The notes: generated by a model not told the origin, from the letters alone. 64,000 nucleotides of DNA from Acetobacterium sp. KB-1 (GCF_003260995.1 NZ_CP030040.1:3531895-3595894), one strand, 5' to 3'. Positions 15,311-24,614 are shown, counted from the first letter of the stretch. Program-made: numbers and translations.

Positions 15311-16246
15311 ATGCCATACAAAAAAGCAGAACAAAAATTTAGTGGCAAGATCAACGCATGTGAGATAGGTGTAGGAGATGCAGCTATCAGCATTGGCGGA
15401 GAAAACTCATTACCATTTTTAGGTACTGAAGGCTTCAAAACCGCAGTTGGAATCGCAATCTCTGACACAACCGATGAATGGTCAGATTGCTTTGGAACAA
15501 TTTACGGTGACGATCTTAAAAACCCAGCGGCTTTGGCAAAAGCAGCAGTAGAAAAATCAGGTGCGGACTTCTTATTAATTAAACTTGAAAGTGCTGATCC
15601 AAACGGTGCTGACAATTCAGTCGAAAACTGTGTCGCGACAGCGGTAGCTGTAGAAGCGGCAATTAGCGTACCTTTAGTTGTAGAAGGATGTAAAAACGCA
15701 GACAAAGATGCTAAGTTACTGGAAAAAGTTGCTCAAGCTCTTGAAGGAAAAAATGTGGTTTTATTTTCTGCTGTAGAAGACAATTACAAGACCATCGGTG
15801 CTGCCGGCGGAATGGCTTACGGACAAAAAGTAGCCGCAGAATCCTCAGTTGATATCAACCTTGCAAAACAATTAAATATCTTATTAACACAATTAGGTGT
15901 TAAAGGAAAAGATATTCTGATGGATGTTGGTTCAGCAGCTGTAGGCTATGGCTTTGAGTATGTTGCATCAACCATGGATCGTATTCGTTTAGCTGGCCTA
16001 GGTCAAAATGATGAAAGTTTACAAATGCCAATTATGACTAATATTTCTGGTGAAGCGTGGGGCGTTAAAGAAGCGGTTTCCACCCTTGAAGATGCACCGG
16101 AATGGGGCGATCAGGAAGCACGCGGGGTTGGTATGGAAGTATCAACAGCGGCAGCTTGTGTTGTTGGCGGATCAAACGCAATCATCGTAAGACATCCAGA
16201 ATCAGTTAAGGCGATCAAAAGCTTAGTTGCTGGAATCATAGGTTAG
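15311..16246 (+). CDS. acsD: CoFeSP small subunit
   Basis: 311-aa small subunit of the corrinoid iron-sulfur protein, a TIM-barrel that with AcsC holds the corrinoid receiving the methyl group from AcsE and handing it to ACS. Recognisable stretches: GDAAISIGGENSLPFLG near 25-41, ADFLLIKLESADPNG near 85, VVLFSAVEDNYKTIG near 150 and MDVGSAAVGYGFEYVASTMDRIR near 203-225. ATG 15311 is chosen over 15275 because TTAGGAGG ends ten bases upstream. Codons are strongly biased as for abundant proteins. Followed by acsC after 19 bases. Confidence 0.96.
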   Translation: MPYKKAEQKFSGKINACEIGVGDAAISIGGENSLPFLGTEGFKTAVGIAISDTTDEWSDCFGTIYGDDLKNPAALAKAAVEKSGADFLLIKLESADPNGADNSVENCVATAVAVEAAISVPLVVEGCKNADKDAKLLEKVAQALEGKNVVLFSAVEDNYKTIGAAGGMAYGQKVAAESSVDINLAKQLNILLTQLGVKGKDILMDVGSAAVGYGFEYVASTMDRIRLAGLGQNDESLQMPIMTNISGEAWGVKEAVSTLEDAPEWGDQEARGVGMEVSTAAACVVGGSNAIIVRHPESVKAIKSLVAGIIG

Positions 16247-16265
16247 GAAAGGAAGGCGAATACAA

Positions 16266-17606
16266 ATGGCAGTAAAAGGTTTAGATATTTTTAAACTCAC
16301 TCCTAAGACAAACTGTAAAGAGTGTGGTTTCCCAACATGTATGGCTTTCTCTATGAAAGCAGCTACTGGTGCTGTACCCATCGAAAAATGTCCATACATT
16401 TCAGAAGAGTCCAAAGAATTATTATCAGAAGCAACAGCTCCACCAATGAAAACTATCAAAGTTGGCGCTGGCGAAACTGAAAAAGCGCTTGGTGGCGAAA
16501 CAGTCTTATTCAGACATGAAAAAACATTGGTTAACAAAAACTTATTTGCAGTTGAATTATCAGATGCAATGAGTGACGCTGATGTGGATGCGATTTGTGC
16601 TACTTTACAAAAGGTAAACTATGACCGTATCGGCGAAATGATGTCGGTTGAAGTTGTCGCCGTACGTTTTGTTTCTGATGCAGCTAAATTTGCGGCTTTA
16701 GTTAAAAAAGTTGCAGATTGCGGAAAAATTCCAATGATCGTGACTGTTGATGCTGAAGTAGCAAAAGCAGCGGTTGCAGGTGCTGGCGCTGGCGCTATCA
16801 TCATGGGCGCAACCAAAGATAACGCAGCAGCGATGGTAGACGTAGCTAAGGCTGCAGATGCTGTTCTTGGTGTTTCTGCAGACAGTATCGAAGCACTACA
16901 CGACTTAGTTGAAGCAATTGAAAAAATGGGCTATAAAAAACTGGTATTAAACGTAGGCGAAACTTCCATTAAAGAAGCTTACGCAAATGCAGTTGATATT
17001 CGTACCGCAGCAATCAAAGGCAATGACCGAACATTTGGCTATCCTTCAGTCGTGTTTGCCAACAAACTGGCAACTGGCGATATCAACCTACAAATTGCTC
17101 TGGCATCGGCTTTTGTTCTGCGATATGGTTCCATTATTGTTATGGAAGAAATGGACTTTAACGCTGCATTGCCGCTGTTTGGTTTAAGACAAAACATCTT
17201 TACCGATCCTCAAAAACCAATGCGTGTTGAACCGAAGGTTTATGAATTTAACAAACCAACCGGTAATGATCCTGTTTTAGTTACTGTTGACTTTGCATTA
17301 TCTTATTTTGTTGTTGCTGGTGAAATTGAACGATCTAAGGTTCCTGCCTACCTGGCAATTCCAGATGCAGGTGGTTACTCTGTTCTGACCGCTTGGGCTG
17401 CTGGTAAATTTGGATCAAGCGTTATTGCTAACTTCATTAAAGAAAACAACGTTGCCGATGTAACGACATCTCGTAAGTTAATCTTACCTGGTAAAGTTGC
17501 CGTTCTTCAGGGCGATCTAGCTGAATTACTACCTGAATGGGAAGTAATCGTTGGACCAAACGAAGCAATGCAATTACCGAAGTTCTTAAGAGACATGCAA
17601 GCATAA
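16266..17606 (+). CDS. acsC: CoFeSP large subunit
   Basis: 446-aa large subunit of CoFeSP. The N-terminal domain binds the low-potential 4Fe-4S cluster through CKECGFPTC...EKCP at about residues 18-40, used to reduce cobalt. A TIM barrel follows (about 95-310), then the C-terminal corrinoid-binding domain with a flavodoxin-like fold (GGYSVLTAWAAGKFGSSVIANF near 370-391). Partner AcsD is directly upstream. Downstream lies a stable hairpin before acsE. Confidence 0.96.
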   Translation: MAVKGLDIFKLTPKTNCKECGFPTCMAFSMKAATGAVPIEKCPYISEESKELLSEATAPPMKTIKVGAGETEKALGGETVLFRHEKTLVNKNLFAVELSDAMSDADVDAICATLQKVNYDRIGEMMSVEVVAVRFVSDAAKFAALVKKVADCGKIPMIVTVDAEVAKAAVAGAGAGAIIMGATKDNAAAMVDVAKAADAVLGVSADSIEALHDLVEAIEKMGYKKLVLNVGETSIKEAYANAVDIRTAAIKGNDRTFGYPSVVFANKLATGDINLQIALASAFVLRYGSIIVMEEMDFNAALPLFGLRQNIFTDPQKPMRVEPKVYEFNKPTGNDPVLVTVDFALSYFVVAGEIERSKVPAYLAIPDAGGYSVLTAWAAGKFGSSVIANFIKENNVADVTTSRKLILPGKVAVLQGDLAELLPEWEVIVGPNEAMQLPKFLRDMQA

Positions 17607-17614
17607 TATCAATC

Positions 17615-17640
17615 TGTGCTCGGGACTCATCCCGAGCGCA
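17615..17640 (+). other. Hairpin in the acsC-acsE gap
   Basis: TGTGCTCGGGA (17615-17625) pairs with TCCCGAGCGCA (17630-17640), 11 bp with one G-U, tetraloop CTCA. No clean T run follows, so mRNA processing or stability is more likely than termination. Confidence 0.6.
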
Positions 17641-17673
17641 CCTAAATATTTTTCAATTTGAAAGGGGAACAAT

Positions 17674-18459
17674 ATGTCAAAATTTATGGTTATTGGTGAA
17701 AGAATTCACTGTATCTCTCCTGCAATTCGTCAGGCTTTCGCAGATAGAAACCCTGAGCCAATTCTTTTAAGAGCAAAAGAACAATTAGAAGCGGGCGCAG
17801 ACTACTTGGATTTAAACATCGGACCGGCTGAAAGAGGCGGCGAAGAATTAATGCAATGGGGTGTTAAATTGCTCCAGGAAAACTTCGATAATGTCCCATT
17901 AGCGCTTGATACAGCGAACATGAAAGCGATCGAAGCGGGAATCCAGGTTTATAACCGATCAAAAGGAAAACCAATTGTAAACTCTGCAGATGCAGGCGAC
18001 CGTATTGAATATGTCGATTTAGCAGCAGCTAATGACGCGATGGTTATCGCTCTTTGCTCTAAAGAAGGTGTGCCAGGAAATAAAGACGAACGTATTGCTT
18101 ACTGTTCAGAATTATTAGAACGTGGTATGGAACGAGGAATGGAACCAACAGATTTATTGTTTGATCCATTATTCATTGTAATCAAAGGCATGCAAGATCA
18201 ATTAGTTGATGTATTAGAAGCAATCCAGATGATTACTGACATGGGCTTGTTAACAACGGGTGGACTTAGCAACGTATCTAACGGTGCGCCAAAACATATC
18301 CGTCCATTATTAGACTGTGCTGTTTTAGCAATGGCGATGCAATGTGGATTCAGCTCTGCAATCGTTAATCCTTGCGACAAACGATTAAGAGAAACAATCG
18401 TAGCTTGCGATATTATCAAAAATAATATCCTTTATGCAGATTCAGTACTTGAGTTCTAG
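17674..18459 (+). CDS. acsE: Methyltetrahydrofolate:CoFeSP methyltransferase
   Basis: 261-aa pterin-binding TIM-barrel enzyme that moves the methyl group from 5-methyl-THF to Co(I) of CoFeSP, linking the folate-based methyl branch to the carbonyl branch. Family marks: MVIGERIH at the N-terminus, DYLDLNIGP near 43-51, PLALDT near 75, GKPIVNSADAGD near 95-106 (pterin-binding Asn and Asp) and GGLSNVSNGAP near 195-205. Length is typical. RBS AAAGGGG (17660-17666). Strong codon bias. Confidence 0.96.
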   Translation: MSKFMVIGERIHCISPAIRQAFADRNPEPILLRAKEQLEAGADYLDLNIGPAERGGEELMQWGVKLLQENFDNVPLALDTANMKAIEAGIQVYNRSKGKPIVNSADAGDRIEYVDLAAANDAMVIALCSKEGVPGNKDERIAYCSELLERGMERGMEPTDLLFDPLFIVIKGMQDQLVDVLEAIQMITDMGLLTTGGLSNVSNGAPKHIRPLLDCAVLAMAMQCGFSSAIVNPCDKRLRETIVACDIIKNNILYADSVLEF

Positions 18460-18501
18460 AAATACCTTTATAAATTAAAATAGGTATTTGAAAATACTCA
18501 T

Positions 18502-18589
18502 AAAAAAAAGCCCCCGACCACAATTCATCACTTGCTGCACAAGGTACGATGAAGGTCAGGAGCAAACAACTATGTATAATGTATCACTC
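18502..18589 (-). ncRNA. Candidate small RNA in the acsE-acsA gap, minus strand
   Basis: A predicted transcript of about 90 nt from a minus-strand promoter (18596-18624). It ends in a long stem pairing 18554-18563 with 18510-18519 (eight of ten pairs), with an inner stem GATGAA/TTCATC and an apical CTTG/CAAG stem, followed on the minus strand by eight T residues (18509-18502). No open frame of note. It does not match SRP, 6S or tmRNA motifs that I know. It faces away from acsA and toward the 3' end of acsE. Confidence 0.6.
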
Positions 18590-18595
18590 ACCTAC

Positions 18596-18624
18596 ATTGT
18601 ATAACATTTAACAATGTTTGTAAA
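18596..18624 (-). promoter_or_regulatory. Minus-strand promoter for the candidate small RNA
   Basis: On the minus strand TTTACA (18624-18619), a 17-nt spacer and TACAAT (18601-18596), five of six matches in each box at ideal spacing. Confidence 0.65.
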
Positions 18625-18662
18625 GGGAATTTTGATGTTTTTTTAAGATATTACAAAACTTT

Positions 18663-18691
18663 TTGCAAATGCGTAAAAATAAGTATTATAC
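18663..18691 (+). promoter_or_regulatory. Possible promoter of acsA
   Basis: TTGCAA (18663-18668), 17-nt spacer, TTATAC (18686-18691), 50 bp before acsA. Moderate match only; acsA may also be read from the acsD promoter. Confidence 0.35.
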
Positions 18692-18741
18692 GAAACAGGT
18701 GCTTTGATATAAATTATAAAATTTAGAGAGGTAGAAAAAAT

Positions 18742-20640
18742 ATGAGCAATGAAATTTTAAACTACGATAAGGTCGCTGAAGCTTCCCTTGCGAAAGCTCA
18801 AAGAGATGGCGCAGAAACAATGTGGGATCGCCGTGCTGCACAAAAAACCCAATGTGGTTTTGGAGAAGCGGGGGTTTGTTGCCGAATTTGTGCAATGGGT
18901 CCATGTCGTGTAAGTCCAGTTCCTGGAAAAGGCGCTGAAAGAGGTATTTGTGGAGCTAACGCTGACACAATTGTTGCAAGAAACTTTGCCAGAATGGTTG
19001 CCGGCGGAACTTCTGCCCATTCAGATCATGCCCGTGATATCGTCCATGCGATGCATCATTCATCAGCGGAAGGCCCATTCAAAATCCGTGACGAAGCTAA
19101 ATTAAGACGAATCGCAGCAGAATGGGAAATTGCTGATGCAGACACTAAAGAAACCTATGCCTTAGCACATGAATTATCAGCGATGGCTTTGGAAGAATTT
19201 GGTAAACCTTTTGGAACCCAACGTTTCTTAAAAAGAGCACCACAAGCTCGACAGGATGTCTGGGCACGCGAAGATATCGCACCACGCGCTATTGATATGG
19301 AAGTAACCACTTTAATGCATTCTACTCATATGGGTTGTGCTGCTGATTATGAAAGTCTTTTCAGACGTGGTATGAGAACTGGTATGTCTGATGGATGGGG
19401 CGGATCAATGATCGGTACTGAATTCTCTGATATTATGTACGGAACACCAACCGCGCGGGCATCTTCTTCAAACTTAGGTGTTATTGATGCCGAAATGGTT
19501 AATATTCTGATCCATGGTCATGATCCTAACCTGGCTGAAATGGTTGTACTGGCAGCTCAAAACCCAGAAATGGTTGAACTGGCAAAAGCTAAGGGTGCTA
19601 AAGGCATTAATATTGTTGGGATGTGCTGTACAGGTAATGAAATGACCATGAGACATGGTATCAAAATTGCCGGTAACTTCTACCAACAAGAAATGTGTAT
19701 CATCACAGGTGCTATTGAAGCTGTTGTCGTTGATGTTCAATGTATCTTCCCGGCTCTGCCTGAACTGGCAAAAACATATCATACCCGATTTATCAGTACT
19801 TCTGAAAAGGCTAAAATCTCAGGAGATTTATTCTTGAAATTCTCTGAAGAAACTGGCTTGGACAATGCTAACGAAATCGTTAAATTAGCCGTTGAAAACT
19901 TCCCGAACCGTGATGCTGCTAAAGTAGAAATTCCAGACATAAAGCAAGATACCATGGTTGGTTACTCTGTTGAAGAAATTATTAACCATTTGGATGCAGT
20001 TGTTAACTCACAATTAGAAGACAAACTGGGTACTGTTAAACCTTTAACTGATGTTATTTATGCCGGTGTTTTTCGTGGTGCTGCTGGTGTTGTTGGTTGT
20101 AACAATCCAAAACAACAGCATGACTATGCTCATATTACCGTAATGGAAGAACTAATTAAACGTGACGTAATCTGTGTTGTTACAGGTTGTGCTGCTCAAG
20201 CTGCTGCTAAAGCTGGTTTATTAACATTAGAAGCAAAAGAAAGATGTGGCCGTGGTCTTTTAGAAGTCTGTGAACGTGTAAACATTCCACCAGTGCTTCA
20301 CTTGGGATCTTGTGTCGATATCAGTCGTATCCTGCACATTGTAAACTTATGTGCCGACGTTCGAGGGATTGACCCTGCTTTATTACCAGTTGTTGGTATC
20401 GCTCCAGAATGGATGTCAGAAAAAGCTGTTTCAATTGCAAACTACGTAGTAGGTTCTGGTATCAATACTTACCTTGGTGTTATTCCACAGGTATTAGGTT
20501 CACCAAACTTCACAAAATTATTGACCGAAGATTGCCAGGAATTTATCGGAGCACATTTCGTATTTGAAAAAGATCCAATCGTTATGGTTGACAAAATCAT
20601 GGAAGACATGGAAGCGAAACGAACTGCTTTAGGTATCTAA
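18742..20640 (+). CDS. acsA: CO dehydrogenase catalytic subunit (Ni-Fe)
   Basis: 632-aa CooS/AcsA-type carbon monoxide dehydrogenase. It reduces CO2 to CO at the nickel-iron C-cluster and passes CO through a tunnel to ACS. The N-terminal cluster ligands are in CGFGEAGVCCRICAMGPCR and GICGANADT (about residues 39-77). C-cluster ligands are spread through TLMHSTHMGCAADY near 190, GMCCTGNE near 293, the CIF in VVVDVQCIFPALP near 330, CVVTGCAAQA near 475 and GSCVDISR near 522. Length and motifs are complete. Followed by cooC and acsB, as expected for a bifunctional CODH/ACS. Confidence 0.96.
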   Translation: MSNEILNYDKVAEASLAKAQRDGAETMWDRRAAQKTQCGFGEAGVCCRICAMGPCRVSPVPGKGAERGICGANADTIVARNFARMVAGGTSAHSDHARDIVHAMHHSSAEGPFKIRDEAKLRRIAAEWEIADADTKETYALAHELSAMALEEFGKPFGTQRFLKRAPQARQDVWAREDIAPRAIDMEVTTLMHSTHMGCAADYESLFRRGMRTGMSDGWGGSMIGTEFSDIMYGTPTARASSSNLGVIDAEMVNILIHGHDPNLAEMVVLAAQNPEMVELAKAKGAKGINIVGMCCTGNEMTMRHGIKIAGNFYQQEMCIITGAIEAVVVDVQCIFPALPELAKTYHTRFISTSEKAKISGDLFLKFSEETGLDNANEIVKLAVENFPNRDAAKVEIPDIKQDTMVGYSVEEIINHLDAVVNSQLEDKLGTVKPLTDVIYAGVFRGAAGVVGCNNPKQQHDYAHITVMEELIKRDVICVVTGCAAQAAAKAGLLTLEAKERCGRGLLEVCERVNIPPVLHLGSCVDISRILHIVNLCADVRGIDPALLPVVGIAPEWMSEKAVSIANYVVGSGINTYLGVIPQVLGSPNFTKLLTEDCQEFIGAHFVFEKDPIVMVDKIMEDMEAKRTALGI

Positions 20641-20665
20641 TTAATAAAGATAGACAGGTGAAAAA

Positions 20666-21451
20666 ATGAAAATAGCATTAACAGGAAAAGGCGGAGTTGG
20701 GAAAACAACCATCTCAGCAAGTTTGAGCCGATATTTTGCCGATGAAGGATATAATGTATTAACAGTTGATGCTGATCCCGATGCCAATCTTGGCCTTGCC
20801 TTGGGCATGAGTGAAGAAATGATTGCAGAAATAGTTCCCATATCAGAAATGAAAGATTTAGTGGAAGAACGAACAGCTGCCGATACCGGTTCTTTTGGAT
20901 CAATGTTTAGAATGAATCCAGAAGTTGCTGACATTCCTGAACGTTATGCCAAAGAGTTTAATGGCGTCAAGCTGTTAACCATGGGTACCGTCGACACCGG
21001 AGGATCTGGCTGTGTATGCCCGGAGCATGTCTTATTAAAAATGCTCATGAGCCATCTGGTCTTATACCAAAAAGATGTCGTGATCATGGATATGGAAGCA
21101 GGTATTGAGCATTTGGGTCGGGGAACAGCTGGAGCAGTCGATGCGTTTATCGTCGTCGTTGAGCCGGGAGTCCGTAGCATTCAGACATTTCATAAGGTTA
21201 AATCCATGGCAATGGATATCGGTGTAAAGCAGGTTTATGTTATTGGAAATAAAATCCGCAATGACGGAGATATCGCCTTTATAAAAGAAAAAGTTGGAGA
21301 TGAAAACATCATTGGTTTTTTAAACTACCGGGATGCCATATCAGAATCTGACCGTAACAATCAATCCCCTTACGATGATCCTGCCATGAAAGAAGATATT
21401 GCCGTTTTAGGTAAAAGCATTCTGGCGATTGTCGATGAAAAAAAGAAATAA
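20666..21451 (+). CDS. cooC: CooC nickel-insertion ATPase
   Basis: 261-aa CODH accessory ATPase. Walker A TGKGGVGKTT at 6-15, DADPDANLG near 37-45, and the nickel-binding CVC in GGSGCVCPEH near 112-121 at the dimer interface. VVEPGVRSIQTFHKV near 160 is conserved in the family. It lies between acsA and acsB, so it probably loads nickel into the CODH C-cluster, while the paralogue at 10925 may serve another site. Confidence 0.94.
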   Translation: MKIALTGKGGVGKTTISASLSRYFADEGYNVLTVDADPDANLGLALGMSEEMIAEIVPISEMKDLVEERTAADTGSFGSMFRMNPEVADIPERYAKEFNGVKLLTMGTVDTGGSGCVCPEHVLLKMLMSHLVLYQKDVVIMDMEAGIEHLGRGTAGAVDAFIVVVEPGVRSIQTFHKVKSMAMDIGVKQVYVIGNKIRNDGDIAFIKEKVGDENIIGFLNYRDAISESDRNNQSPYDDPAMKEDIAVLGKSILAIVDEKKK

Positions 21452-21516
21452 CAAATTTTTAAAAGTGAACAAAAATCTAATGTTAATTGAACTAACCTAA
21501 GGAGGAAAAAGTCCAT

Positions 21517-23691
21517 ATGAATATGAATCTTTTTGATATAATTTACGACGGCCAAGCTCAGTACCTGAAACGTGCTGAAGAAATGGTAGCCAAAGTCGTT
21601 GCTGAAAAGGGAAAAGAAACACCAGTTAAATTCCCAGGTACTGCTTATGCCTTGCCTTGTATCTATGCCATCACCGGCAAAAAAATCACCAATGTAGGTG
21701 AATTAGAAGATGCGTTGGCACTGGCTAAAGAAAAAATTCACCGCACCAATTACCTGCAAGACGCACTAGATGCTGGTACAGCTGCGGCAATGTGTGCAGA
21801 AATTATCGAAGCAGTTAAATATGTTTACGAAGAACTTCCATACGAAGGTCGTCACGTTGAAGATTTAAATACTACTGATGTTCGTTACTTAGGACATATC
21901 ACCGATGCTGAAGTACGTAACTTCGGTGTGCCATTGGTAACAGATGACATTCCTGGTGTTGCTGTTATTATCGGTGAAGCTAAAGATGCTGAAACACTTG
22001 CGGCAATCGTAAAAGACTACCAGGGCAAAGGTTTATTAACCTTCATGGTTGGTAAAGTTATTGATCAGGCGATTGAACAAAAAATCAAAATGGGTATTGA
22101 TCTTCGCGTTATTCCTTTGGGATACGAAATTGAGTCCGTTATCCACGTTATATCCGTTGCGATTCGTGCCAGCTTAATCTTTGGTGCAACACCTCCAGGC
22201 GACTTCCTGGCGCATCGAACTTATACAAAAAATCGTGTTAAAGCATTTGTTAATGTATTTGGACCATGGGATAATAAAATTATCGCTGCCGGTGCTGCTG
22301 CTATCGAACTTGGCTTCCCAGCAGTAACAGAAACATTCATCAATGAAGTACCAACCTTATTATTACACCAACCAGATAACAGCAAAGTTGTTGCCACTTC
22401 TTTAGAAGCCCGTAACATTAAAATCAAAGTTACCGAAATCGACTGTCCAGTTGCTGTTTCTTCAGCATTTGAAGGTGAACGTGTTCGTAAAGATACTATG
22501 TTTGCTGAATTCGGCGGAAACAAAACGGAATGTTGGGAACTGGTTACAACCGGCGAATTAGCTGAAATGGAAGATCACAAAATCACGATTGTTGGACCAG
22601 ATATTGATGACGCGATGTTTGCAGGCAAAGACGTTGTTCGTTTGCCAATGGGCGTTGTTGTTAAAGTAGCTGGAAAACAAATGCAAAAAGACTTTGAAAC
22701 CGTTCTTGAAAGACGTATCCATTACTTCACAAACTATATTGAAGGGGCAATGCATGTTGGACAAAGAAATATTGCCTGGATCCGTTTAACAAAAGAAGCG
22801 TTTGAAAAAGGCTTCCGCTTAAAACATATCGGTGAAGTTTTATACGCAAAAATGCGTTCTGACTTTGATAAAGTTGTTGATAAATGTGAAGTAACTATTT
22901 ACACCAACGCTGAAGATGTCAAACGTCTTGGCGAAGAAATGGTAAAACCAATTTACTCTGAACGTGATGAACGAATGGGCGCACTGACTGATGAAAGTGT
23001 CGATGAATTCTATACCTGTTTATTATGTCAATCCTTTGCTCCAAGCCACGTTTGTATCGTAACACCAGAACGTTTAGGTCTTTGTGGTGCCGTTTCCTGG
23101 TTGGATGCCAAAGCAACAAAAGAATTGGATCCGATGGGACCAAACCAACCAATCGTTAAAGGAGAGGCCATTGACGAACGTCTTGGTATCTGGGAATCTT
23201 GTAACGAAGTAGTCGCACGAGATTCGCAGGGTGCGGTTGAACAGGTTACACTTTATTCAATCCTTGAAGATCCAATGACTTCCTGTGGTTGCTTCGAATG
23301 TATCTGTGGTATCATGCCTGAAGCGAATGGTGTTGTTATTGTAAACCGTGAATTCGGCGATACTTCACCCGTTGGAATGACCTTCGGTGAGTTGGCTTCG
23401 ATGACTGGTGGTGGGGTTCAAACGCCAGGCTTCATGGGTCATGGTCGATTCTTAATCGGTTCTAAAAAATTCATGTCAGCTGAAGGTGGTTTACCACGTA
23501 TCGTTTGGATGCCTAAAGAATTAAAAGACGATGTAGCTGAACGTTTAAACAAGGCTGTATTTGAAATGACCGGTATTGAAAACTTTGCAGACATGGTTTG
23601 TGATGAAACAATTGCCAGTGATTCTGAAGCAGTATTAGAATTCTTAGAATCAAAAGGACATCCAGCCTTGGCGATGGATCCAATTATGTAA
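21517..23691 (+). CDS. acsB: Acetyl-CoA synthase, main copy
   Basis: 724-aa acetyl-CoA synthase, joining CO from CODH, methyl from CoFeSP and CoA. The N-terminal domain (about 1-310) binds AcsA; the C-terminal domain carries the A-cluster. Its cysteines are in TCLLCQSFAPSHVC and LGLCGAVSW (about 500-525, 4Fe-4S ligands and bridging Cys) and the Cys-Gly-Cys of SCGCFEC near 588-592, which holds the distal nickel. RBS AAGGAGGA with good spacing. Codon use is strongly biased toward a few codons, indicating high expression. A strong terminator follows. Confidence 0.96.
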   Translation: MNMNLFDIIYDGQAQYLKRAEEMVAKVVAEKGKETPVKFPGTAYALPCIYAITGKKITNVGELEDALALAKEKIHRTNYLQDALDAGTAAAMCAEIIEAVKYVYEELPYEGRHVEDLNTTDVRYLGHITDAEVRNFGVPLVTDDIPGVAVIIGEAKDAETLAAIVKDYQGKGLLTFMVGKVIDQAIEQKIKMGIDLRVIPLGYEIESVIHVISVAIRASLIFGATPPGDFLAHRTYTKNRVKAFVNVFGPWDNKIIAAGAAAIELGFPAVTETFINEVPTLLLHQPDNSKVVATSLEARNIKIKVTEIDCPVAVSSAFEGERVRKDTMFAEFGGNKTECWELVTTGELAEMEDHKITIVGPDIDDAMFAGKDVVRLPMGVVVKVAGKQMQKDFETVLERRIHYFTNYIEGAMHVGQRNIAWIRLTKEAFEKGFRLKHIGEVLYAKMRSDFDKVVDKCEVTIYTNAEDVKRLGEEMVKPIYSERDERMGALTDESVDEFYTCLLCQSFAPSHVCIVTPERLGLCGAVSWLDAKATKELDPMGPNQPIVKGEAIDERLGIWESCNEVVARDSQGAVEQVTLYSILEDPMTSCGCFECICGIMPEANGVVIVNREFGDTSPVGMTFGELASMTGGGVQTPGFMGHGRFLIGSKKFMSAEGGLPRIVWMPKELKDDVAERLNKAVFEMTGIENFADMVCDETIASDSEAVLEFLESKGHPALAMDPIM

Positions 23692-23730
23692 TTAAATTTG
23701 ACTTAAGTCGAATTTTGTAACATGCCTGAA

Positions 23731-23762
23731 GGCAGAGCACAGATGTGTTCTGCCTTTTTTTT
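23731..23762 (+). terminator. Terminator after acsB
   Basis: GGCAGAGCACA (23731-23741) pairs with TGTGTTCTGCC (23743-23753 region), then eight or nine T. Ends the main acs transcript. Confidence 0.88.
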
Positions 23763-23776
23763 AAGTCGATAAAAAC

Positions 23777-23837
23777 AATTCTAGTTTAGATTAATTCCCG
23801 ATAAATTCTAGTTTTATTAAGTATTAAGTGTTATAAT
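23777..23837 (+). promoter_or_regulatory. Extended -10 promoter and direct repeats before the His-rich gene
   Basis: TGTTATAAT (23829-23837) is an extended -10 box without a good -35. Two direct repeats AATTCTAGTTT (23777-23787 and 23804-23814) lie 27 bp apart just upstream, as possible regulator sites. Confidence 0.5.
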
Positions 23838-23872
23838 TATCACAAATTAAAGTATAACAGGAGGAAAAAAAT

Positions 23873-24502
23873 ATGTGTAATAATAAAGAACTGCATCGTC
23901 ATGGTGAACACCATGACCACGAAGAAGGTCATCCTCATAGCGGAACGACCAGTCATGATCATCAACATGCTCATCCCCATGCTGGTGATGAGGAGCATGA
24001 ACATATCCACGAACATGATCATGAACACGCCCATACTCACAGTCATCCTCATAGTGATGACCATGATCATGGCAGTGAACATGTGCATACGACAGAACAT
24101 GAGCATGAACATACCCATAAACACGCCCATCCCCATCCTCATCAGCATGACCATGCCCATCCCCATGAAACACAGGAGCATGCCCATGGTCATGAACATC
24201 CCCATGGACACGAACATCCCCATCCTCACGTGCATGGTGATGGACATTGTGGAAATCATGCCAAAAATGGCGCCGGTTGCTGCCAAGGTGGTGATGTTGA
24301 AAACAAAGACGTCGAGATATTAGGCTTATTGCTGGATCATTGGGTTACCCATAATCAGGATCACGCGATGGAGTATAATACCTGGGTTGAAAAAATGAAC
24401 CGACTCGGTAAAAACGATGTCGCTGAATCCCTTATCGAAGCAATTGCATTGATGAGCGAAGCAGATAAACATCTCGTAGAAGCAAAAAAAGAATTAAACT
24501 AA
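23873..24502 (+). CDS. Histidine-rich metal-binding protein with a C-terminal helical domain
   Basis: 209-aa cytosolic protein in two parts. Residues about 8-128 contain about 50 histidines, mostly as xH repeats mixed with D, E, P and A, a nickel or zinc store like the His tails of HypB, UreE or CooJ. Then GAGCCQGG, and from about 140 a helical domain: EILGLLLDHWVTHNQDHAMEY and so on, with HW-x2-H-x2-DH. That domain is also the whole of the 72-aa protein at 27555. It lies between two acsB genes and near cooT, so nickel storage or delivery to CODH/ACS is the likely job. RBS GGAGG (23861-23865). The other frames open through the CAT-rich part are artefacts. Confidence 0.88.
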   Translation: MCNNKELHRHGEHHDHEEGHPHSGTTSHDHQHAHPHAGDEEHEHIHEHDHEHAHTHSHPHSDDHDHGSEHVHTTEHEHEHTHKHAHPHPHQHDHAHPHETQEHAHGHEHPHGHEHPHPHVHGDGHCGNHAKNGAGCCQGGDVENKDVEILGLLLDHWVTHNQDHAMEYNTWVEKMNRLGKNDVAESLIEAIALMSEADKHLVEAKKELN

Positions 24503-24511
24503 TCATTACTG

Positions 24512-24614
24512 TTTGCGTTTCTAGTGCGATCATCGTCTTGAGACGCAAATTTTGCAACTAATCGTATAAAGCAGAAAAACAATTGATGGGCGGTTGCTTT
24601 ATTTTAGTCGCCCG
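24512..24614 (+). other. Hairpins in the gap before the second acsB
   Basis: TTTGCGTTTC (24512-24521) pairs with GAGACGCAAA (24540-24549), and GGGCG (about 24590-24594) with CGCCC (about 24610-24614). Either could end the His-rich message; neither has a long T run. Confidence 0.45.

Noticed and set aside
18510..18563. The acsE-acsA hairpin considered as a plus-strand terminator of acsE or as SRP RNA
   Set aside because: No T run follows on the plus strand, and the conserved SRP tetraloop region GGAAGCAGC is missing.
23840..24323. Long Met/Phe-rich and Met/Ile-rich reading frames overlapping the His-rich gene on both strands
   Set aside because: They arise from the CAT/ATG repeats of the His codons read in other frames; only the plus frame from 23873 has a ribosome site and a sensible C-terminal domain.
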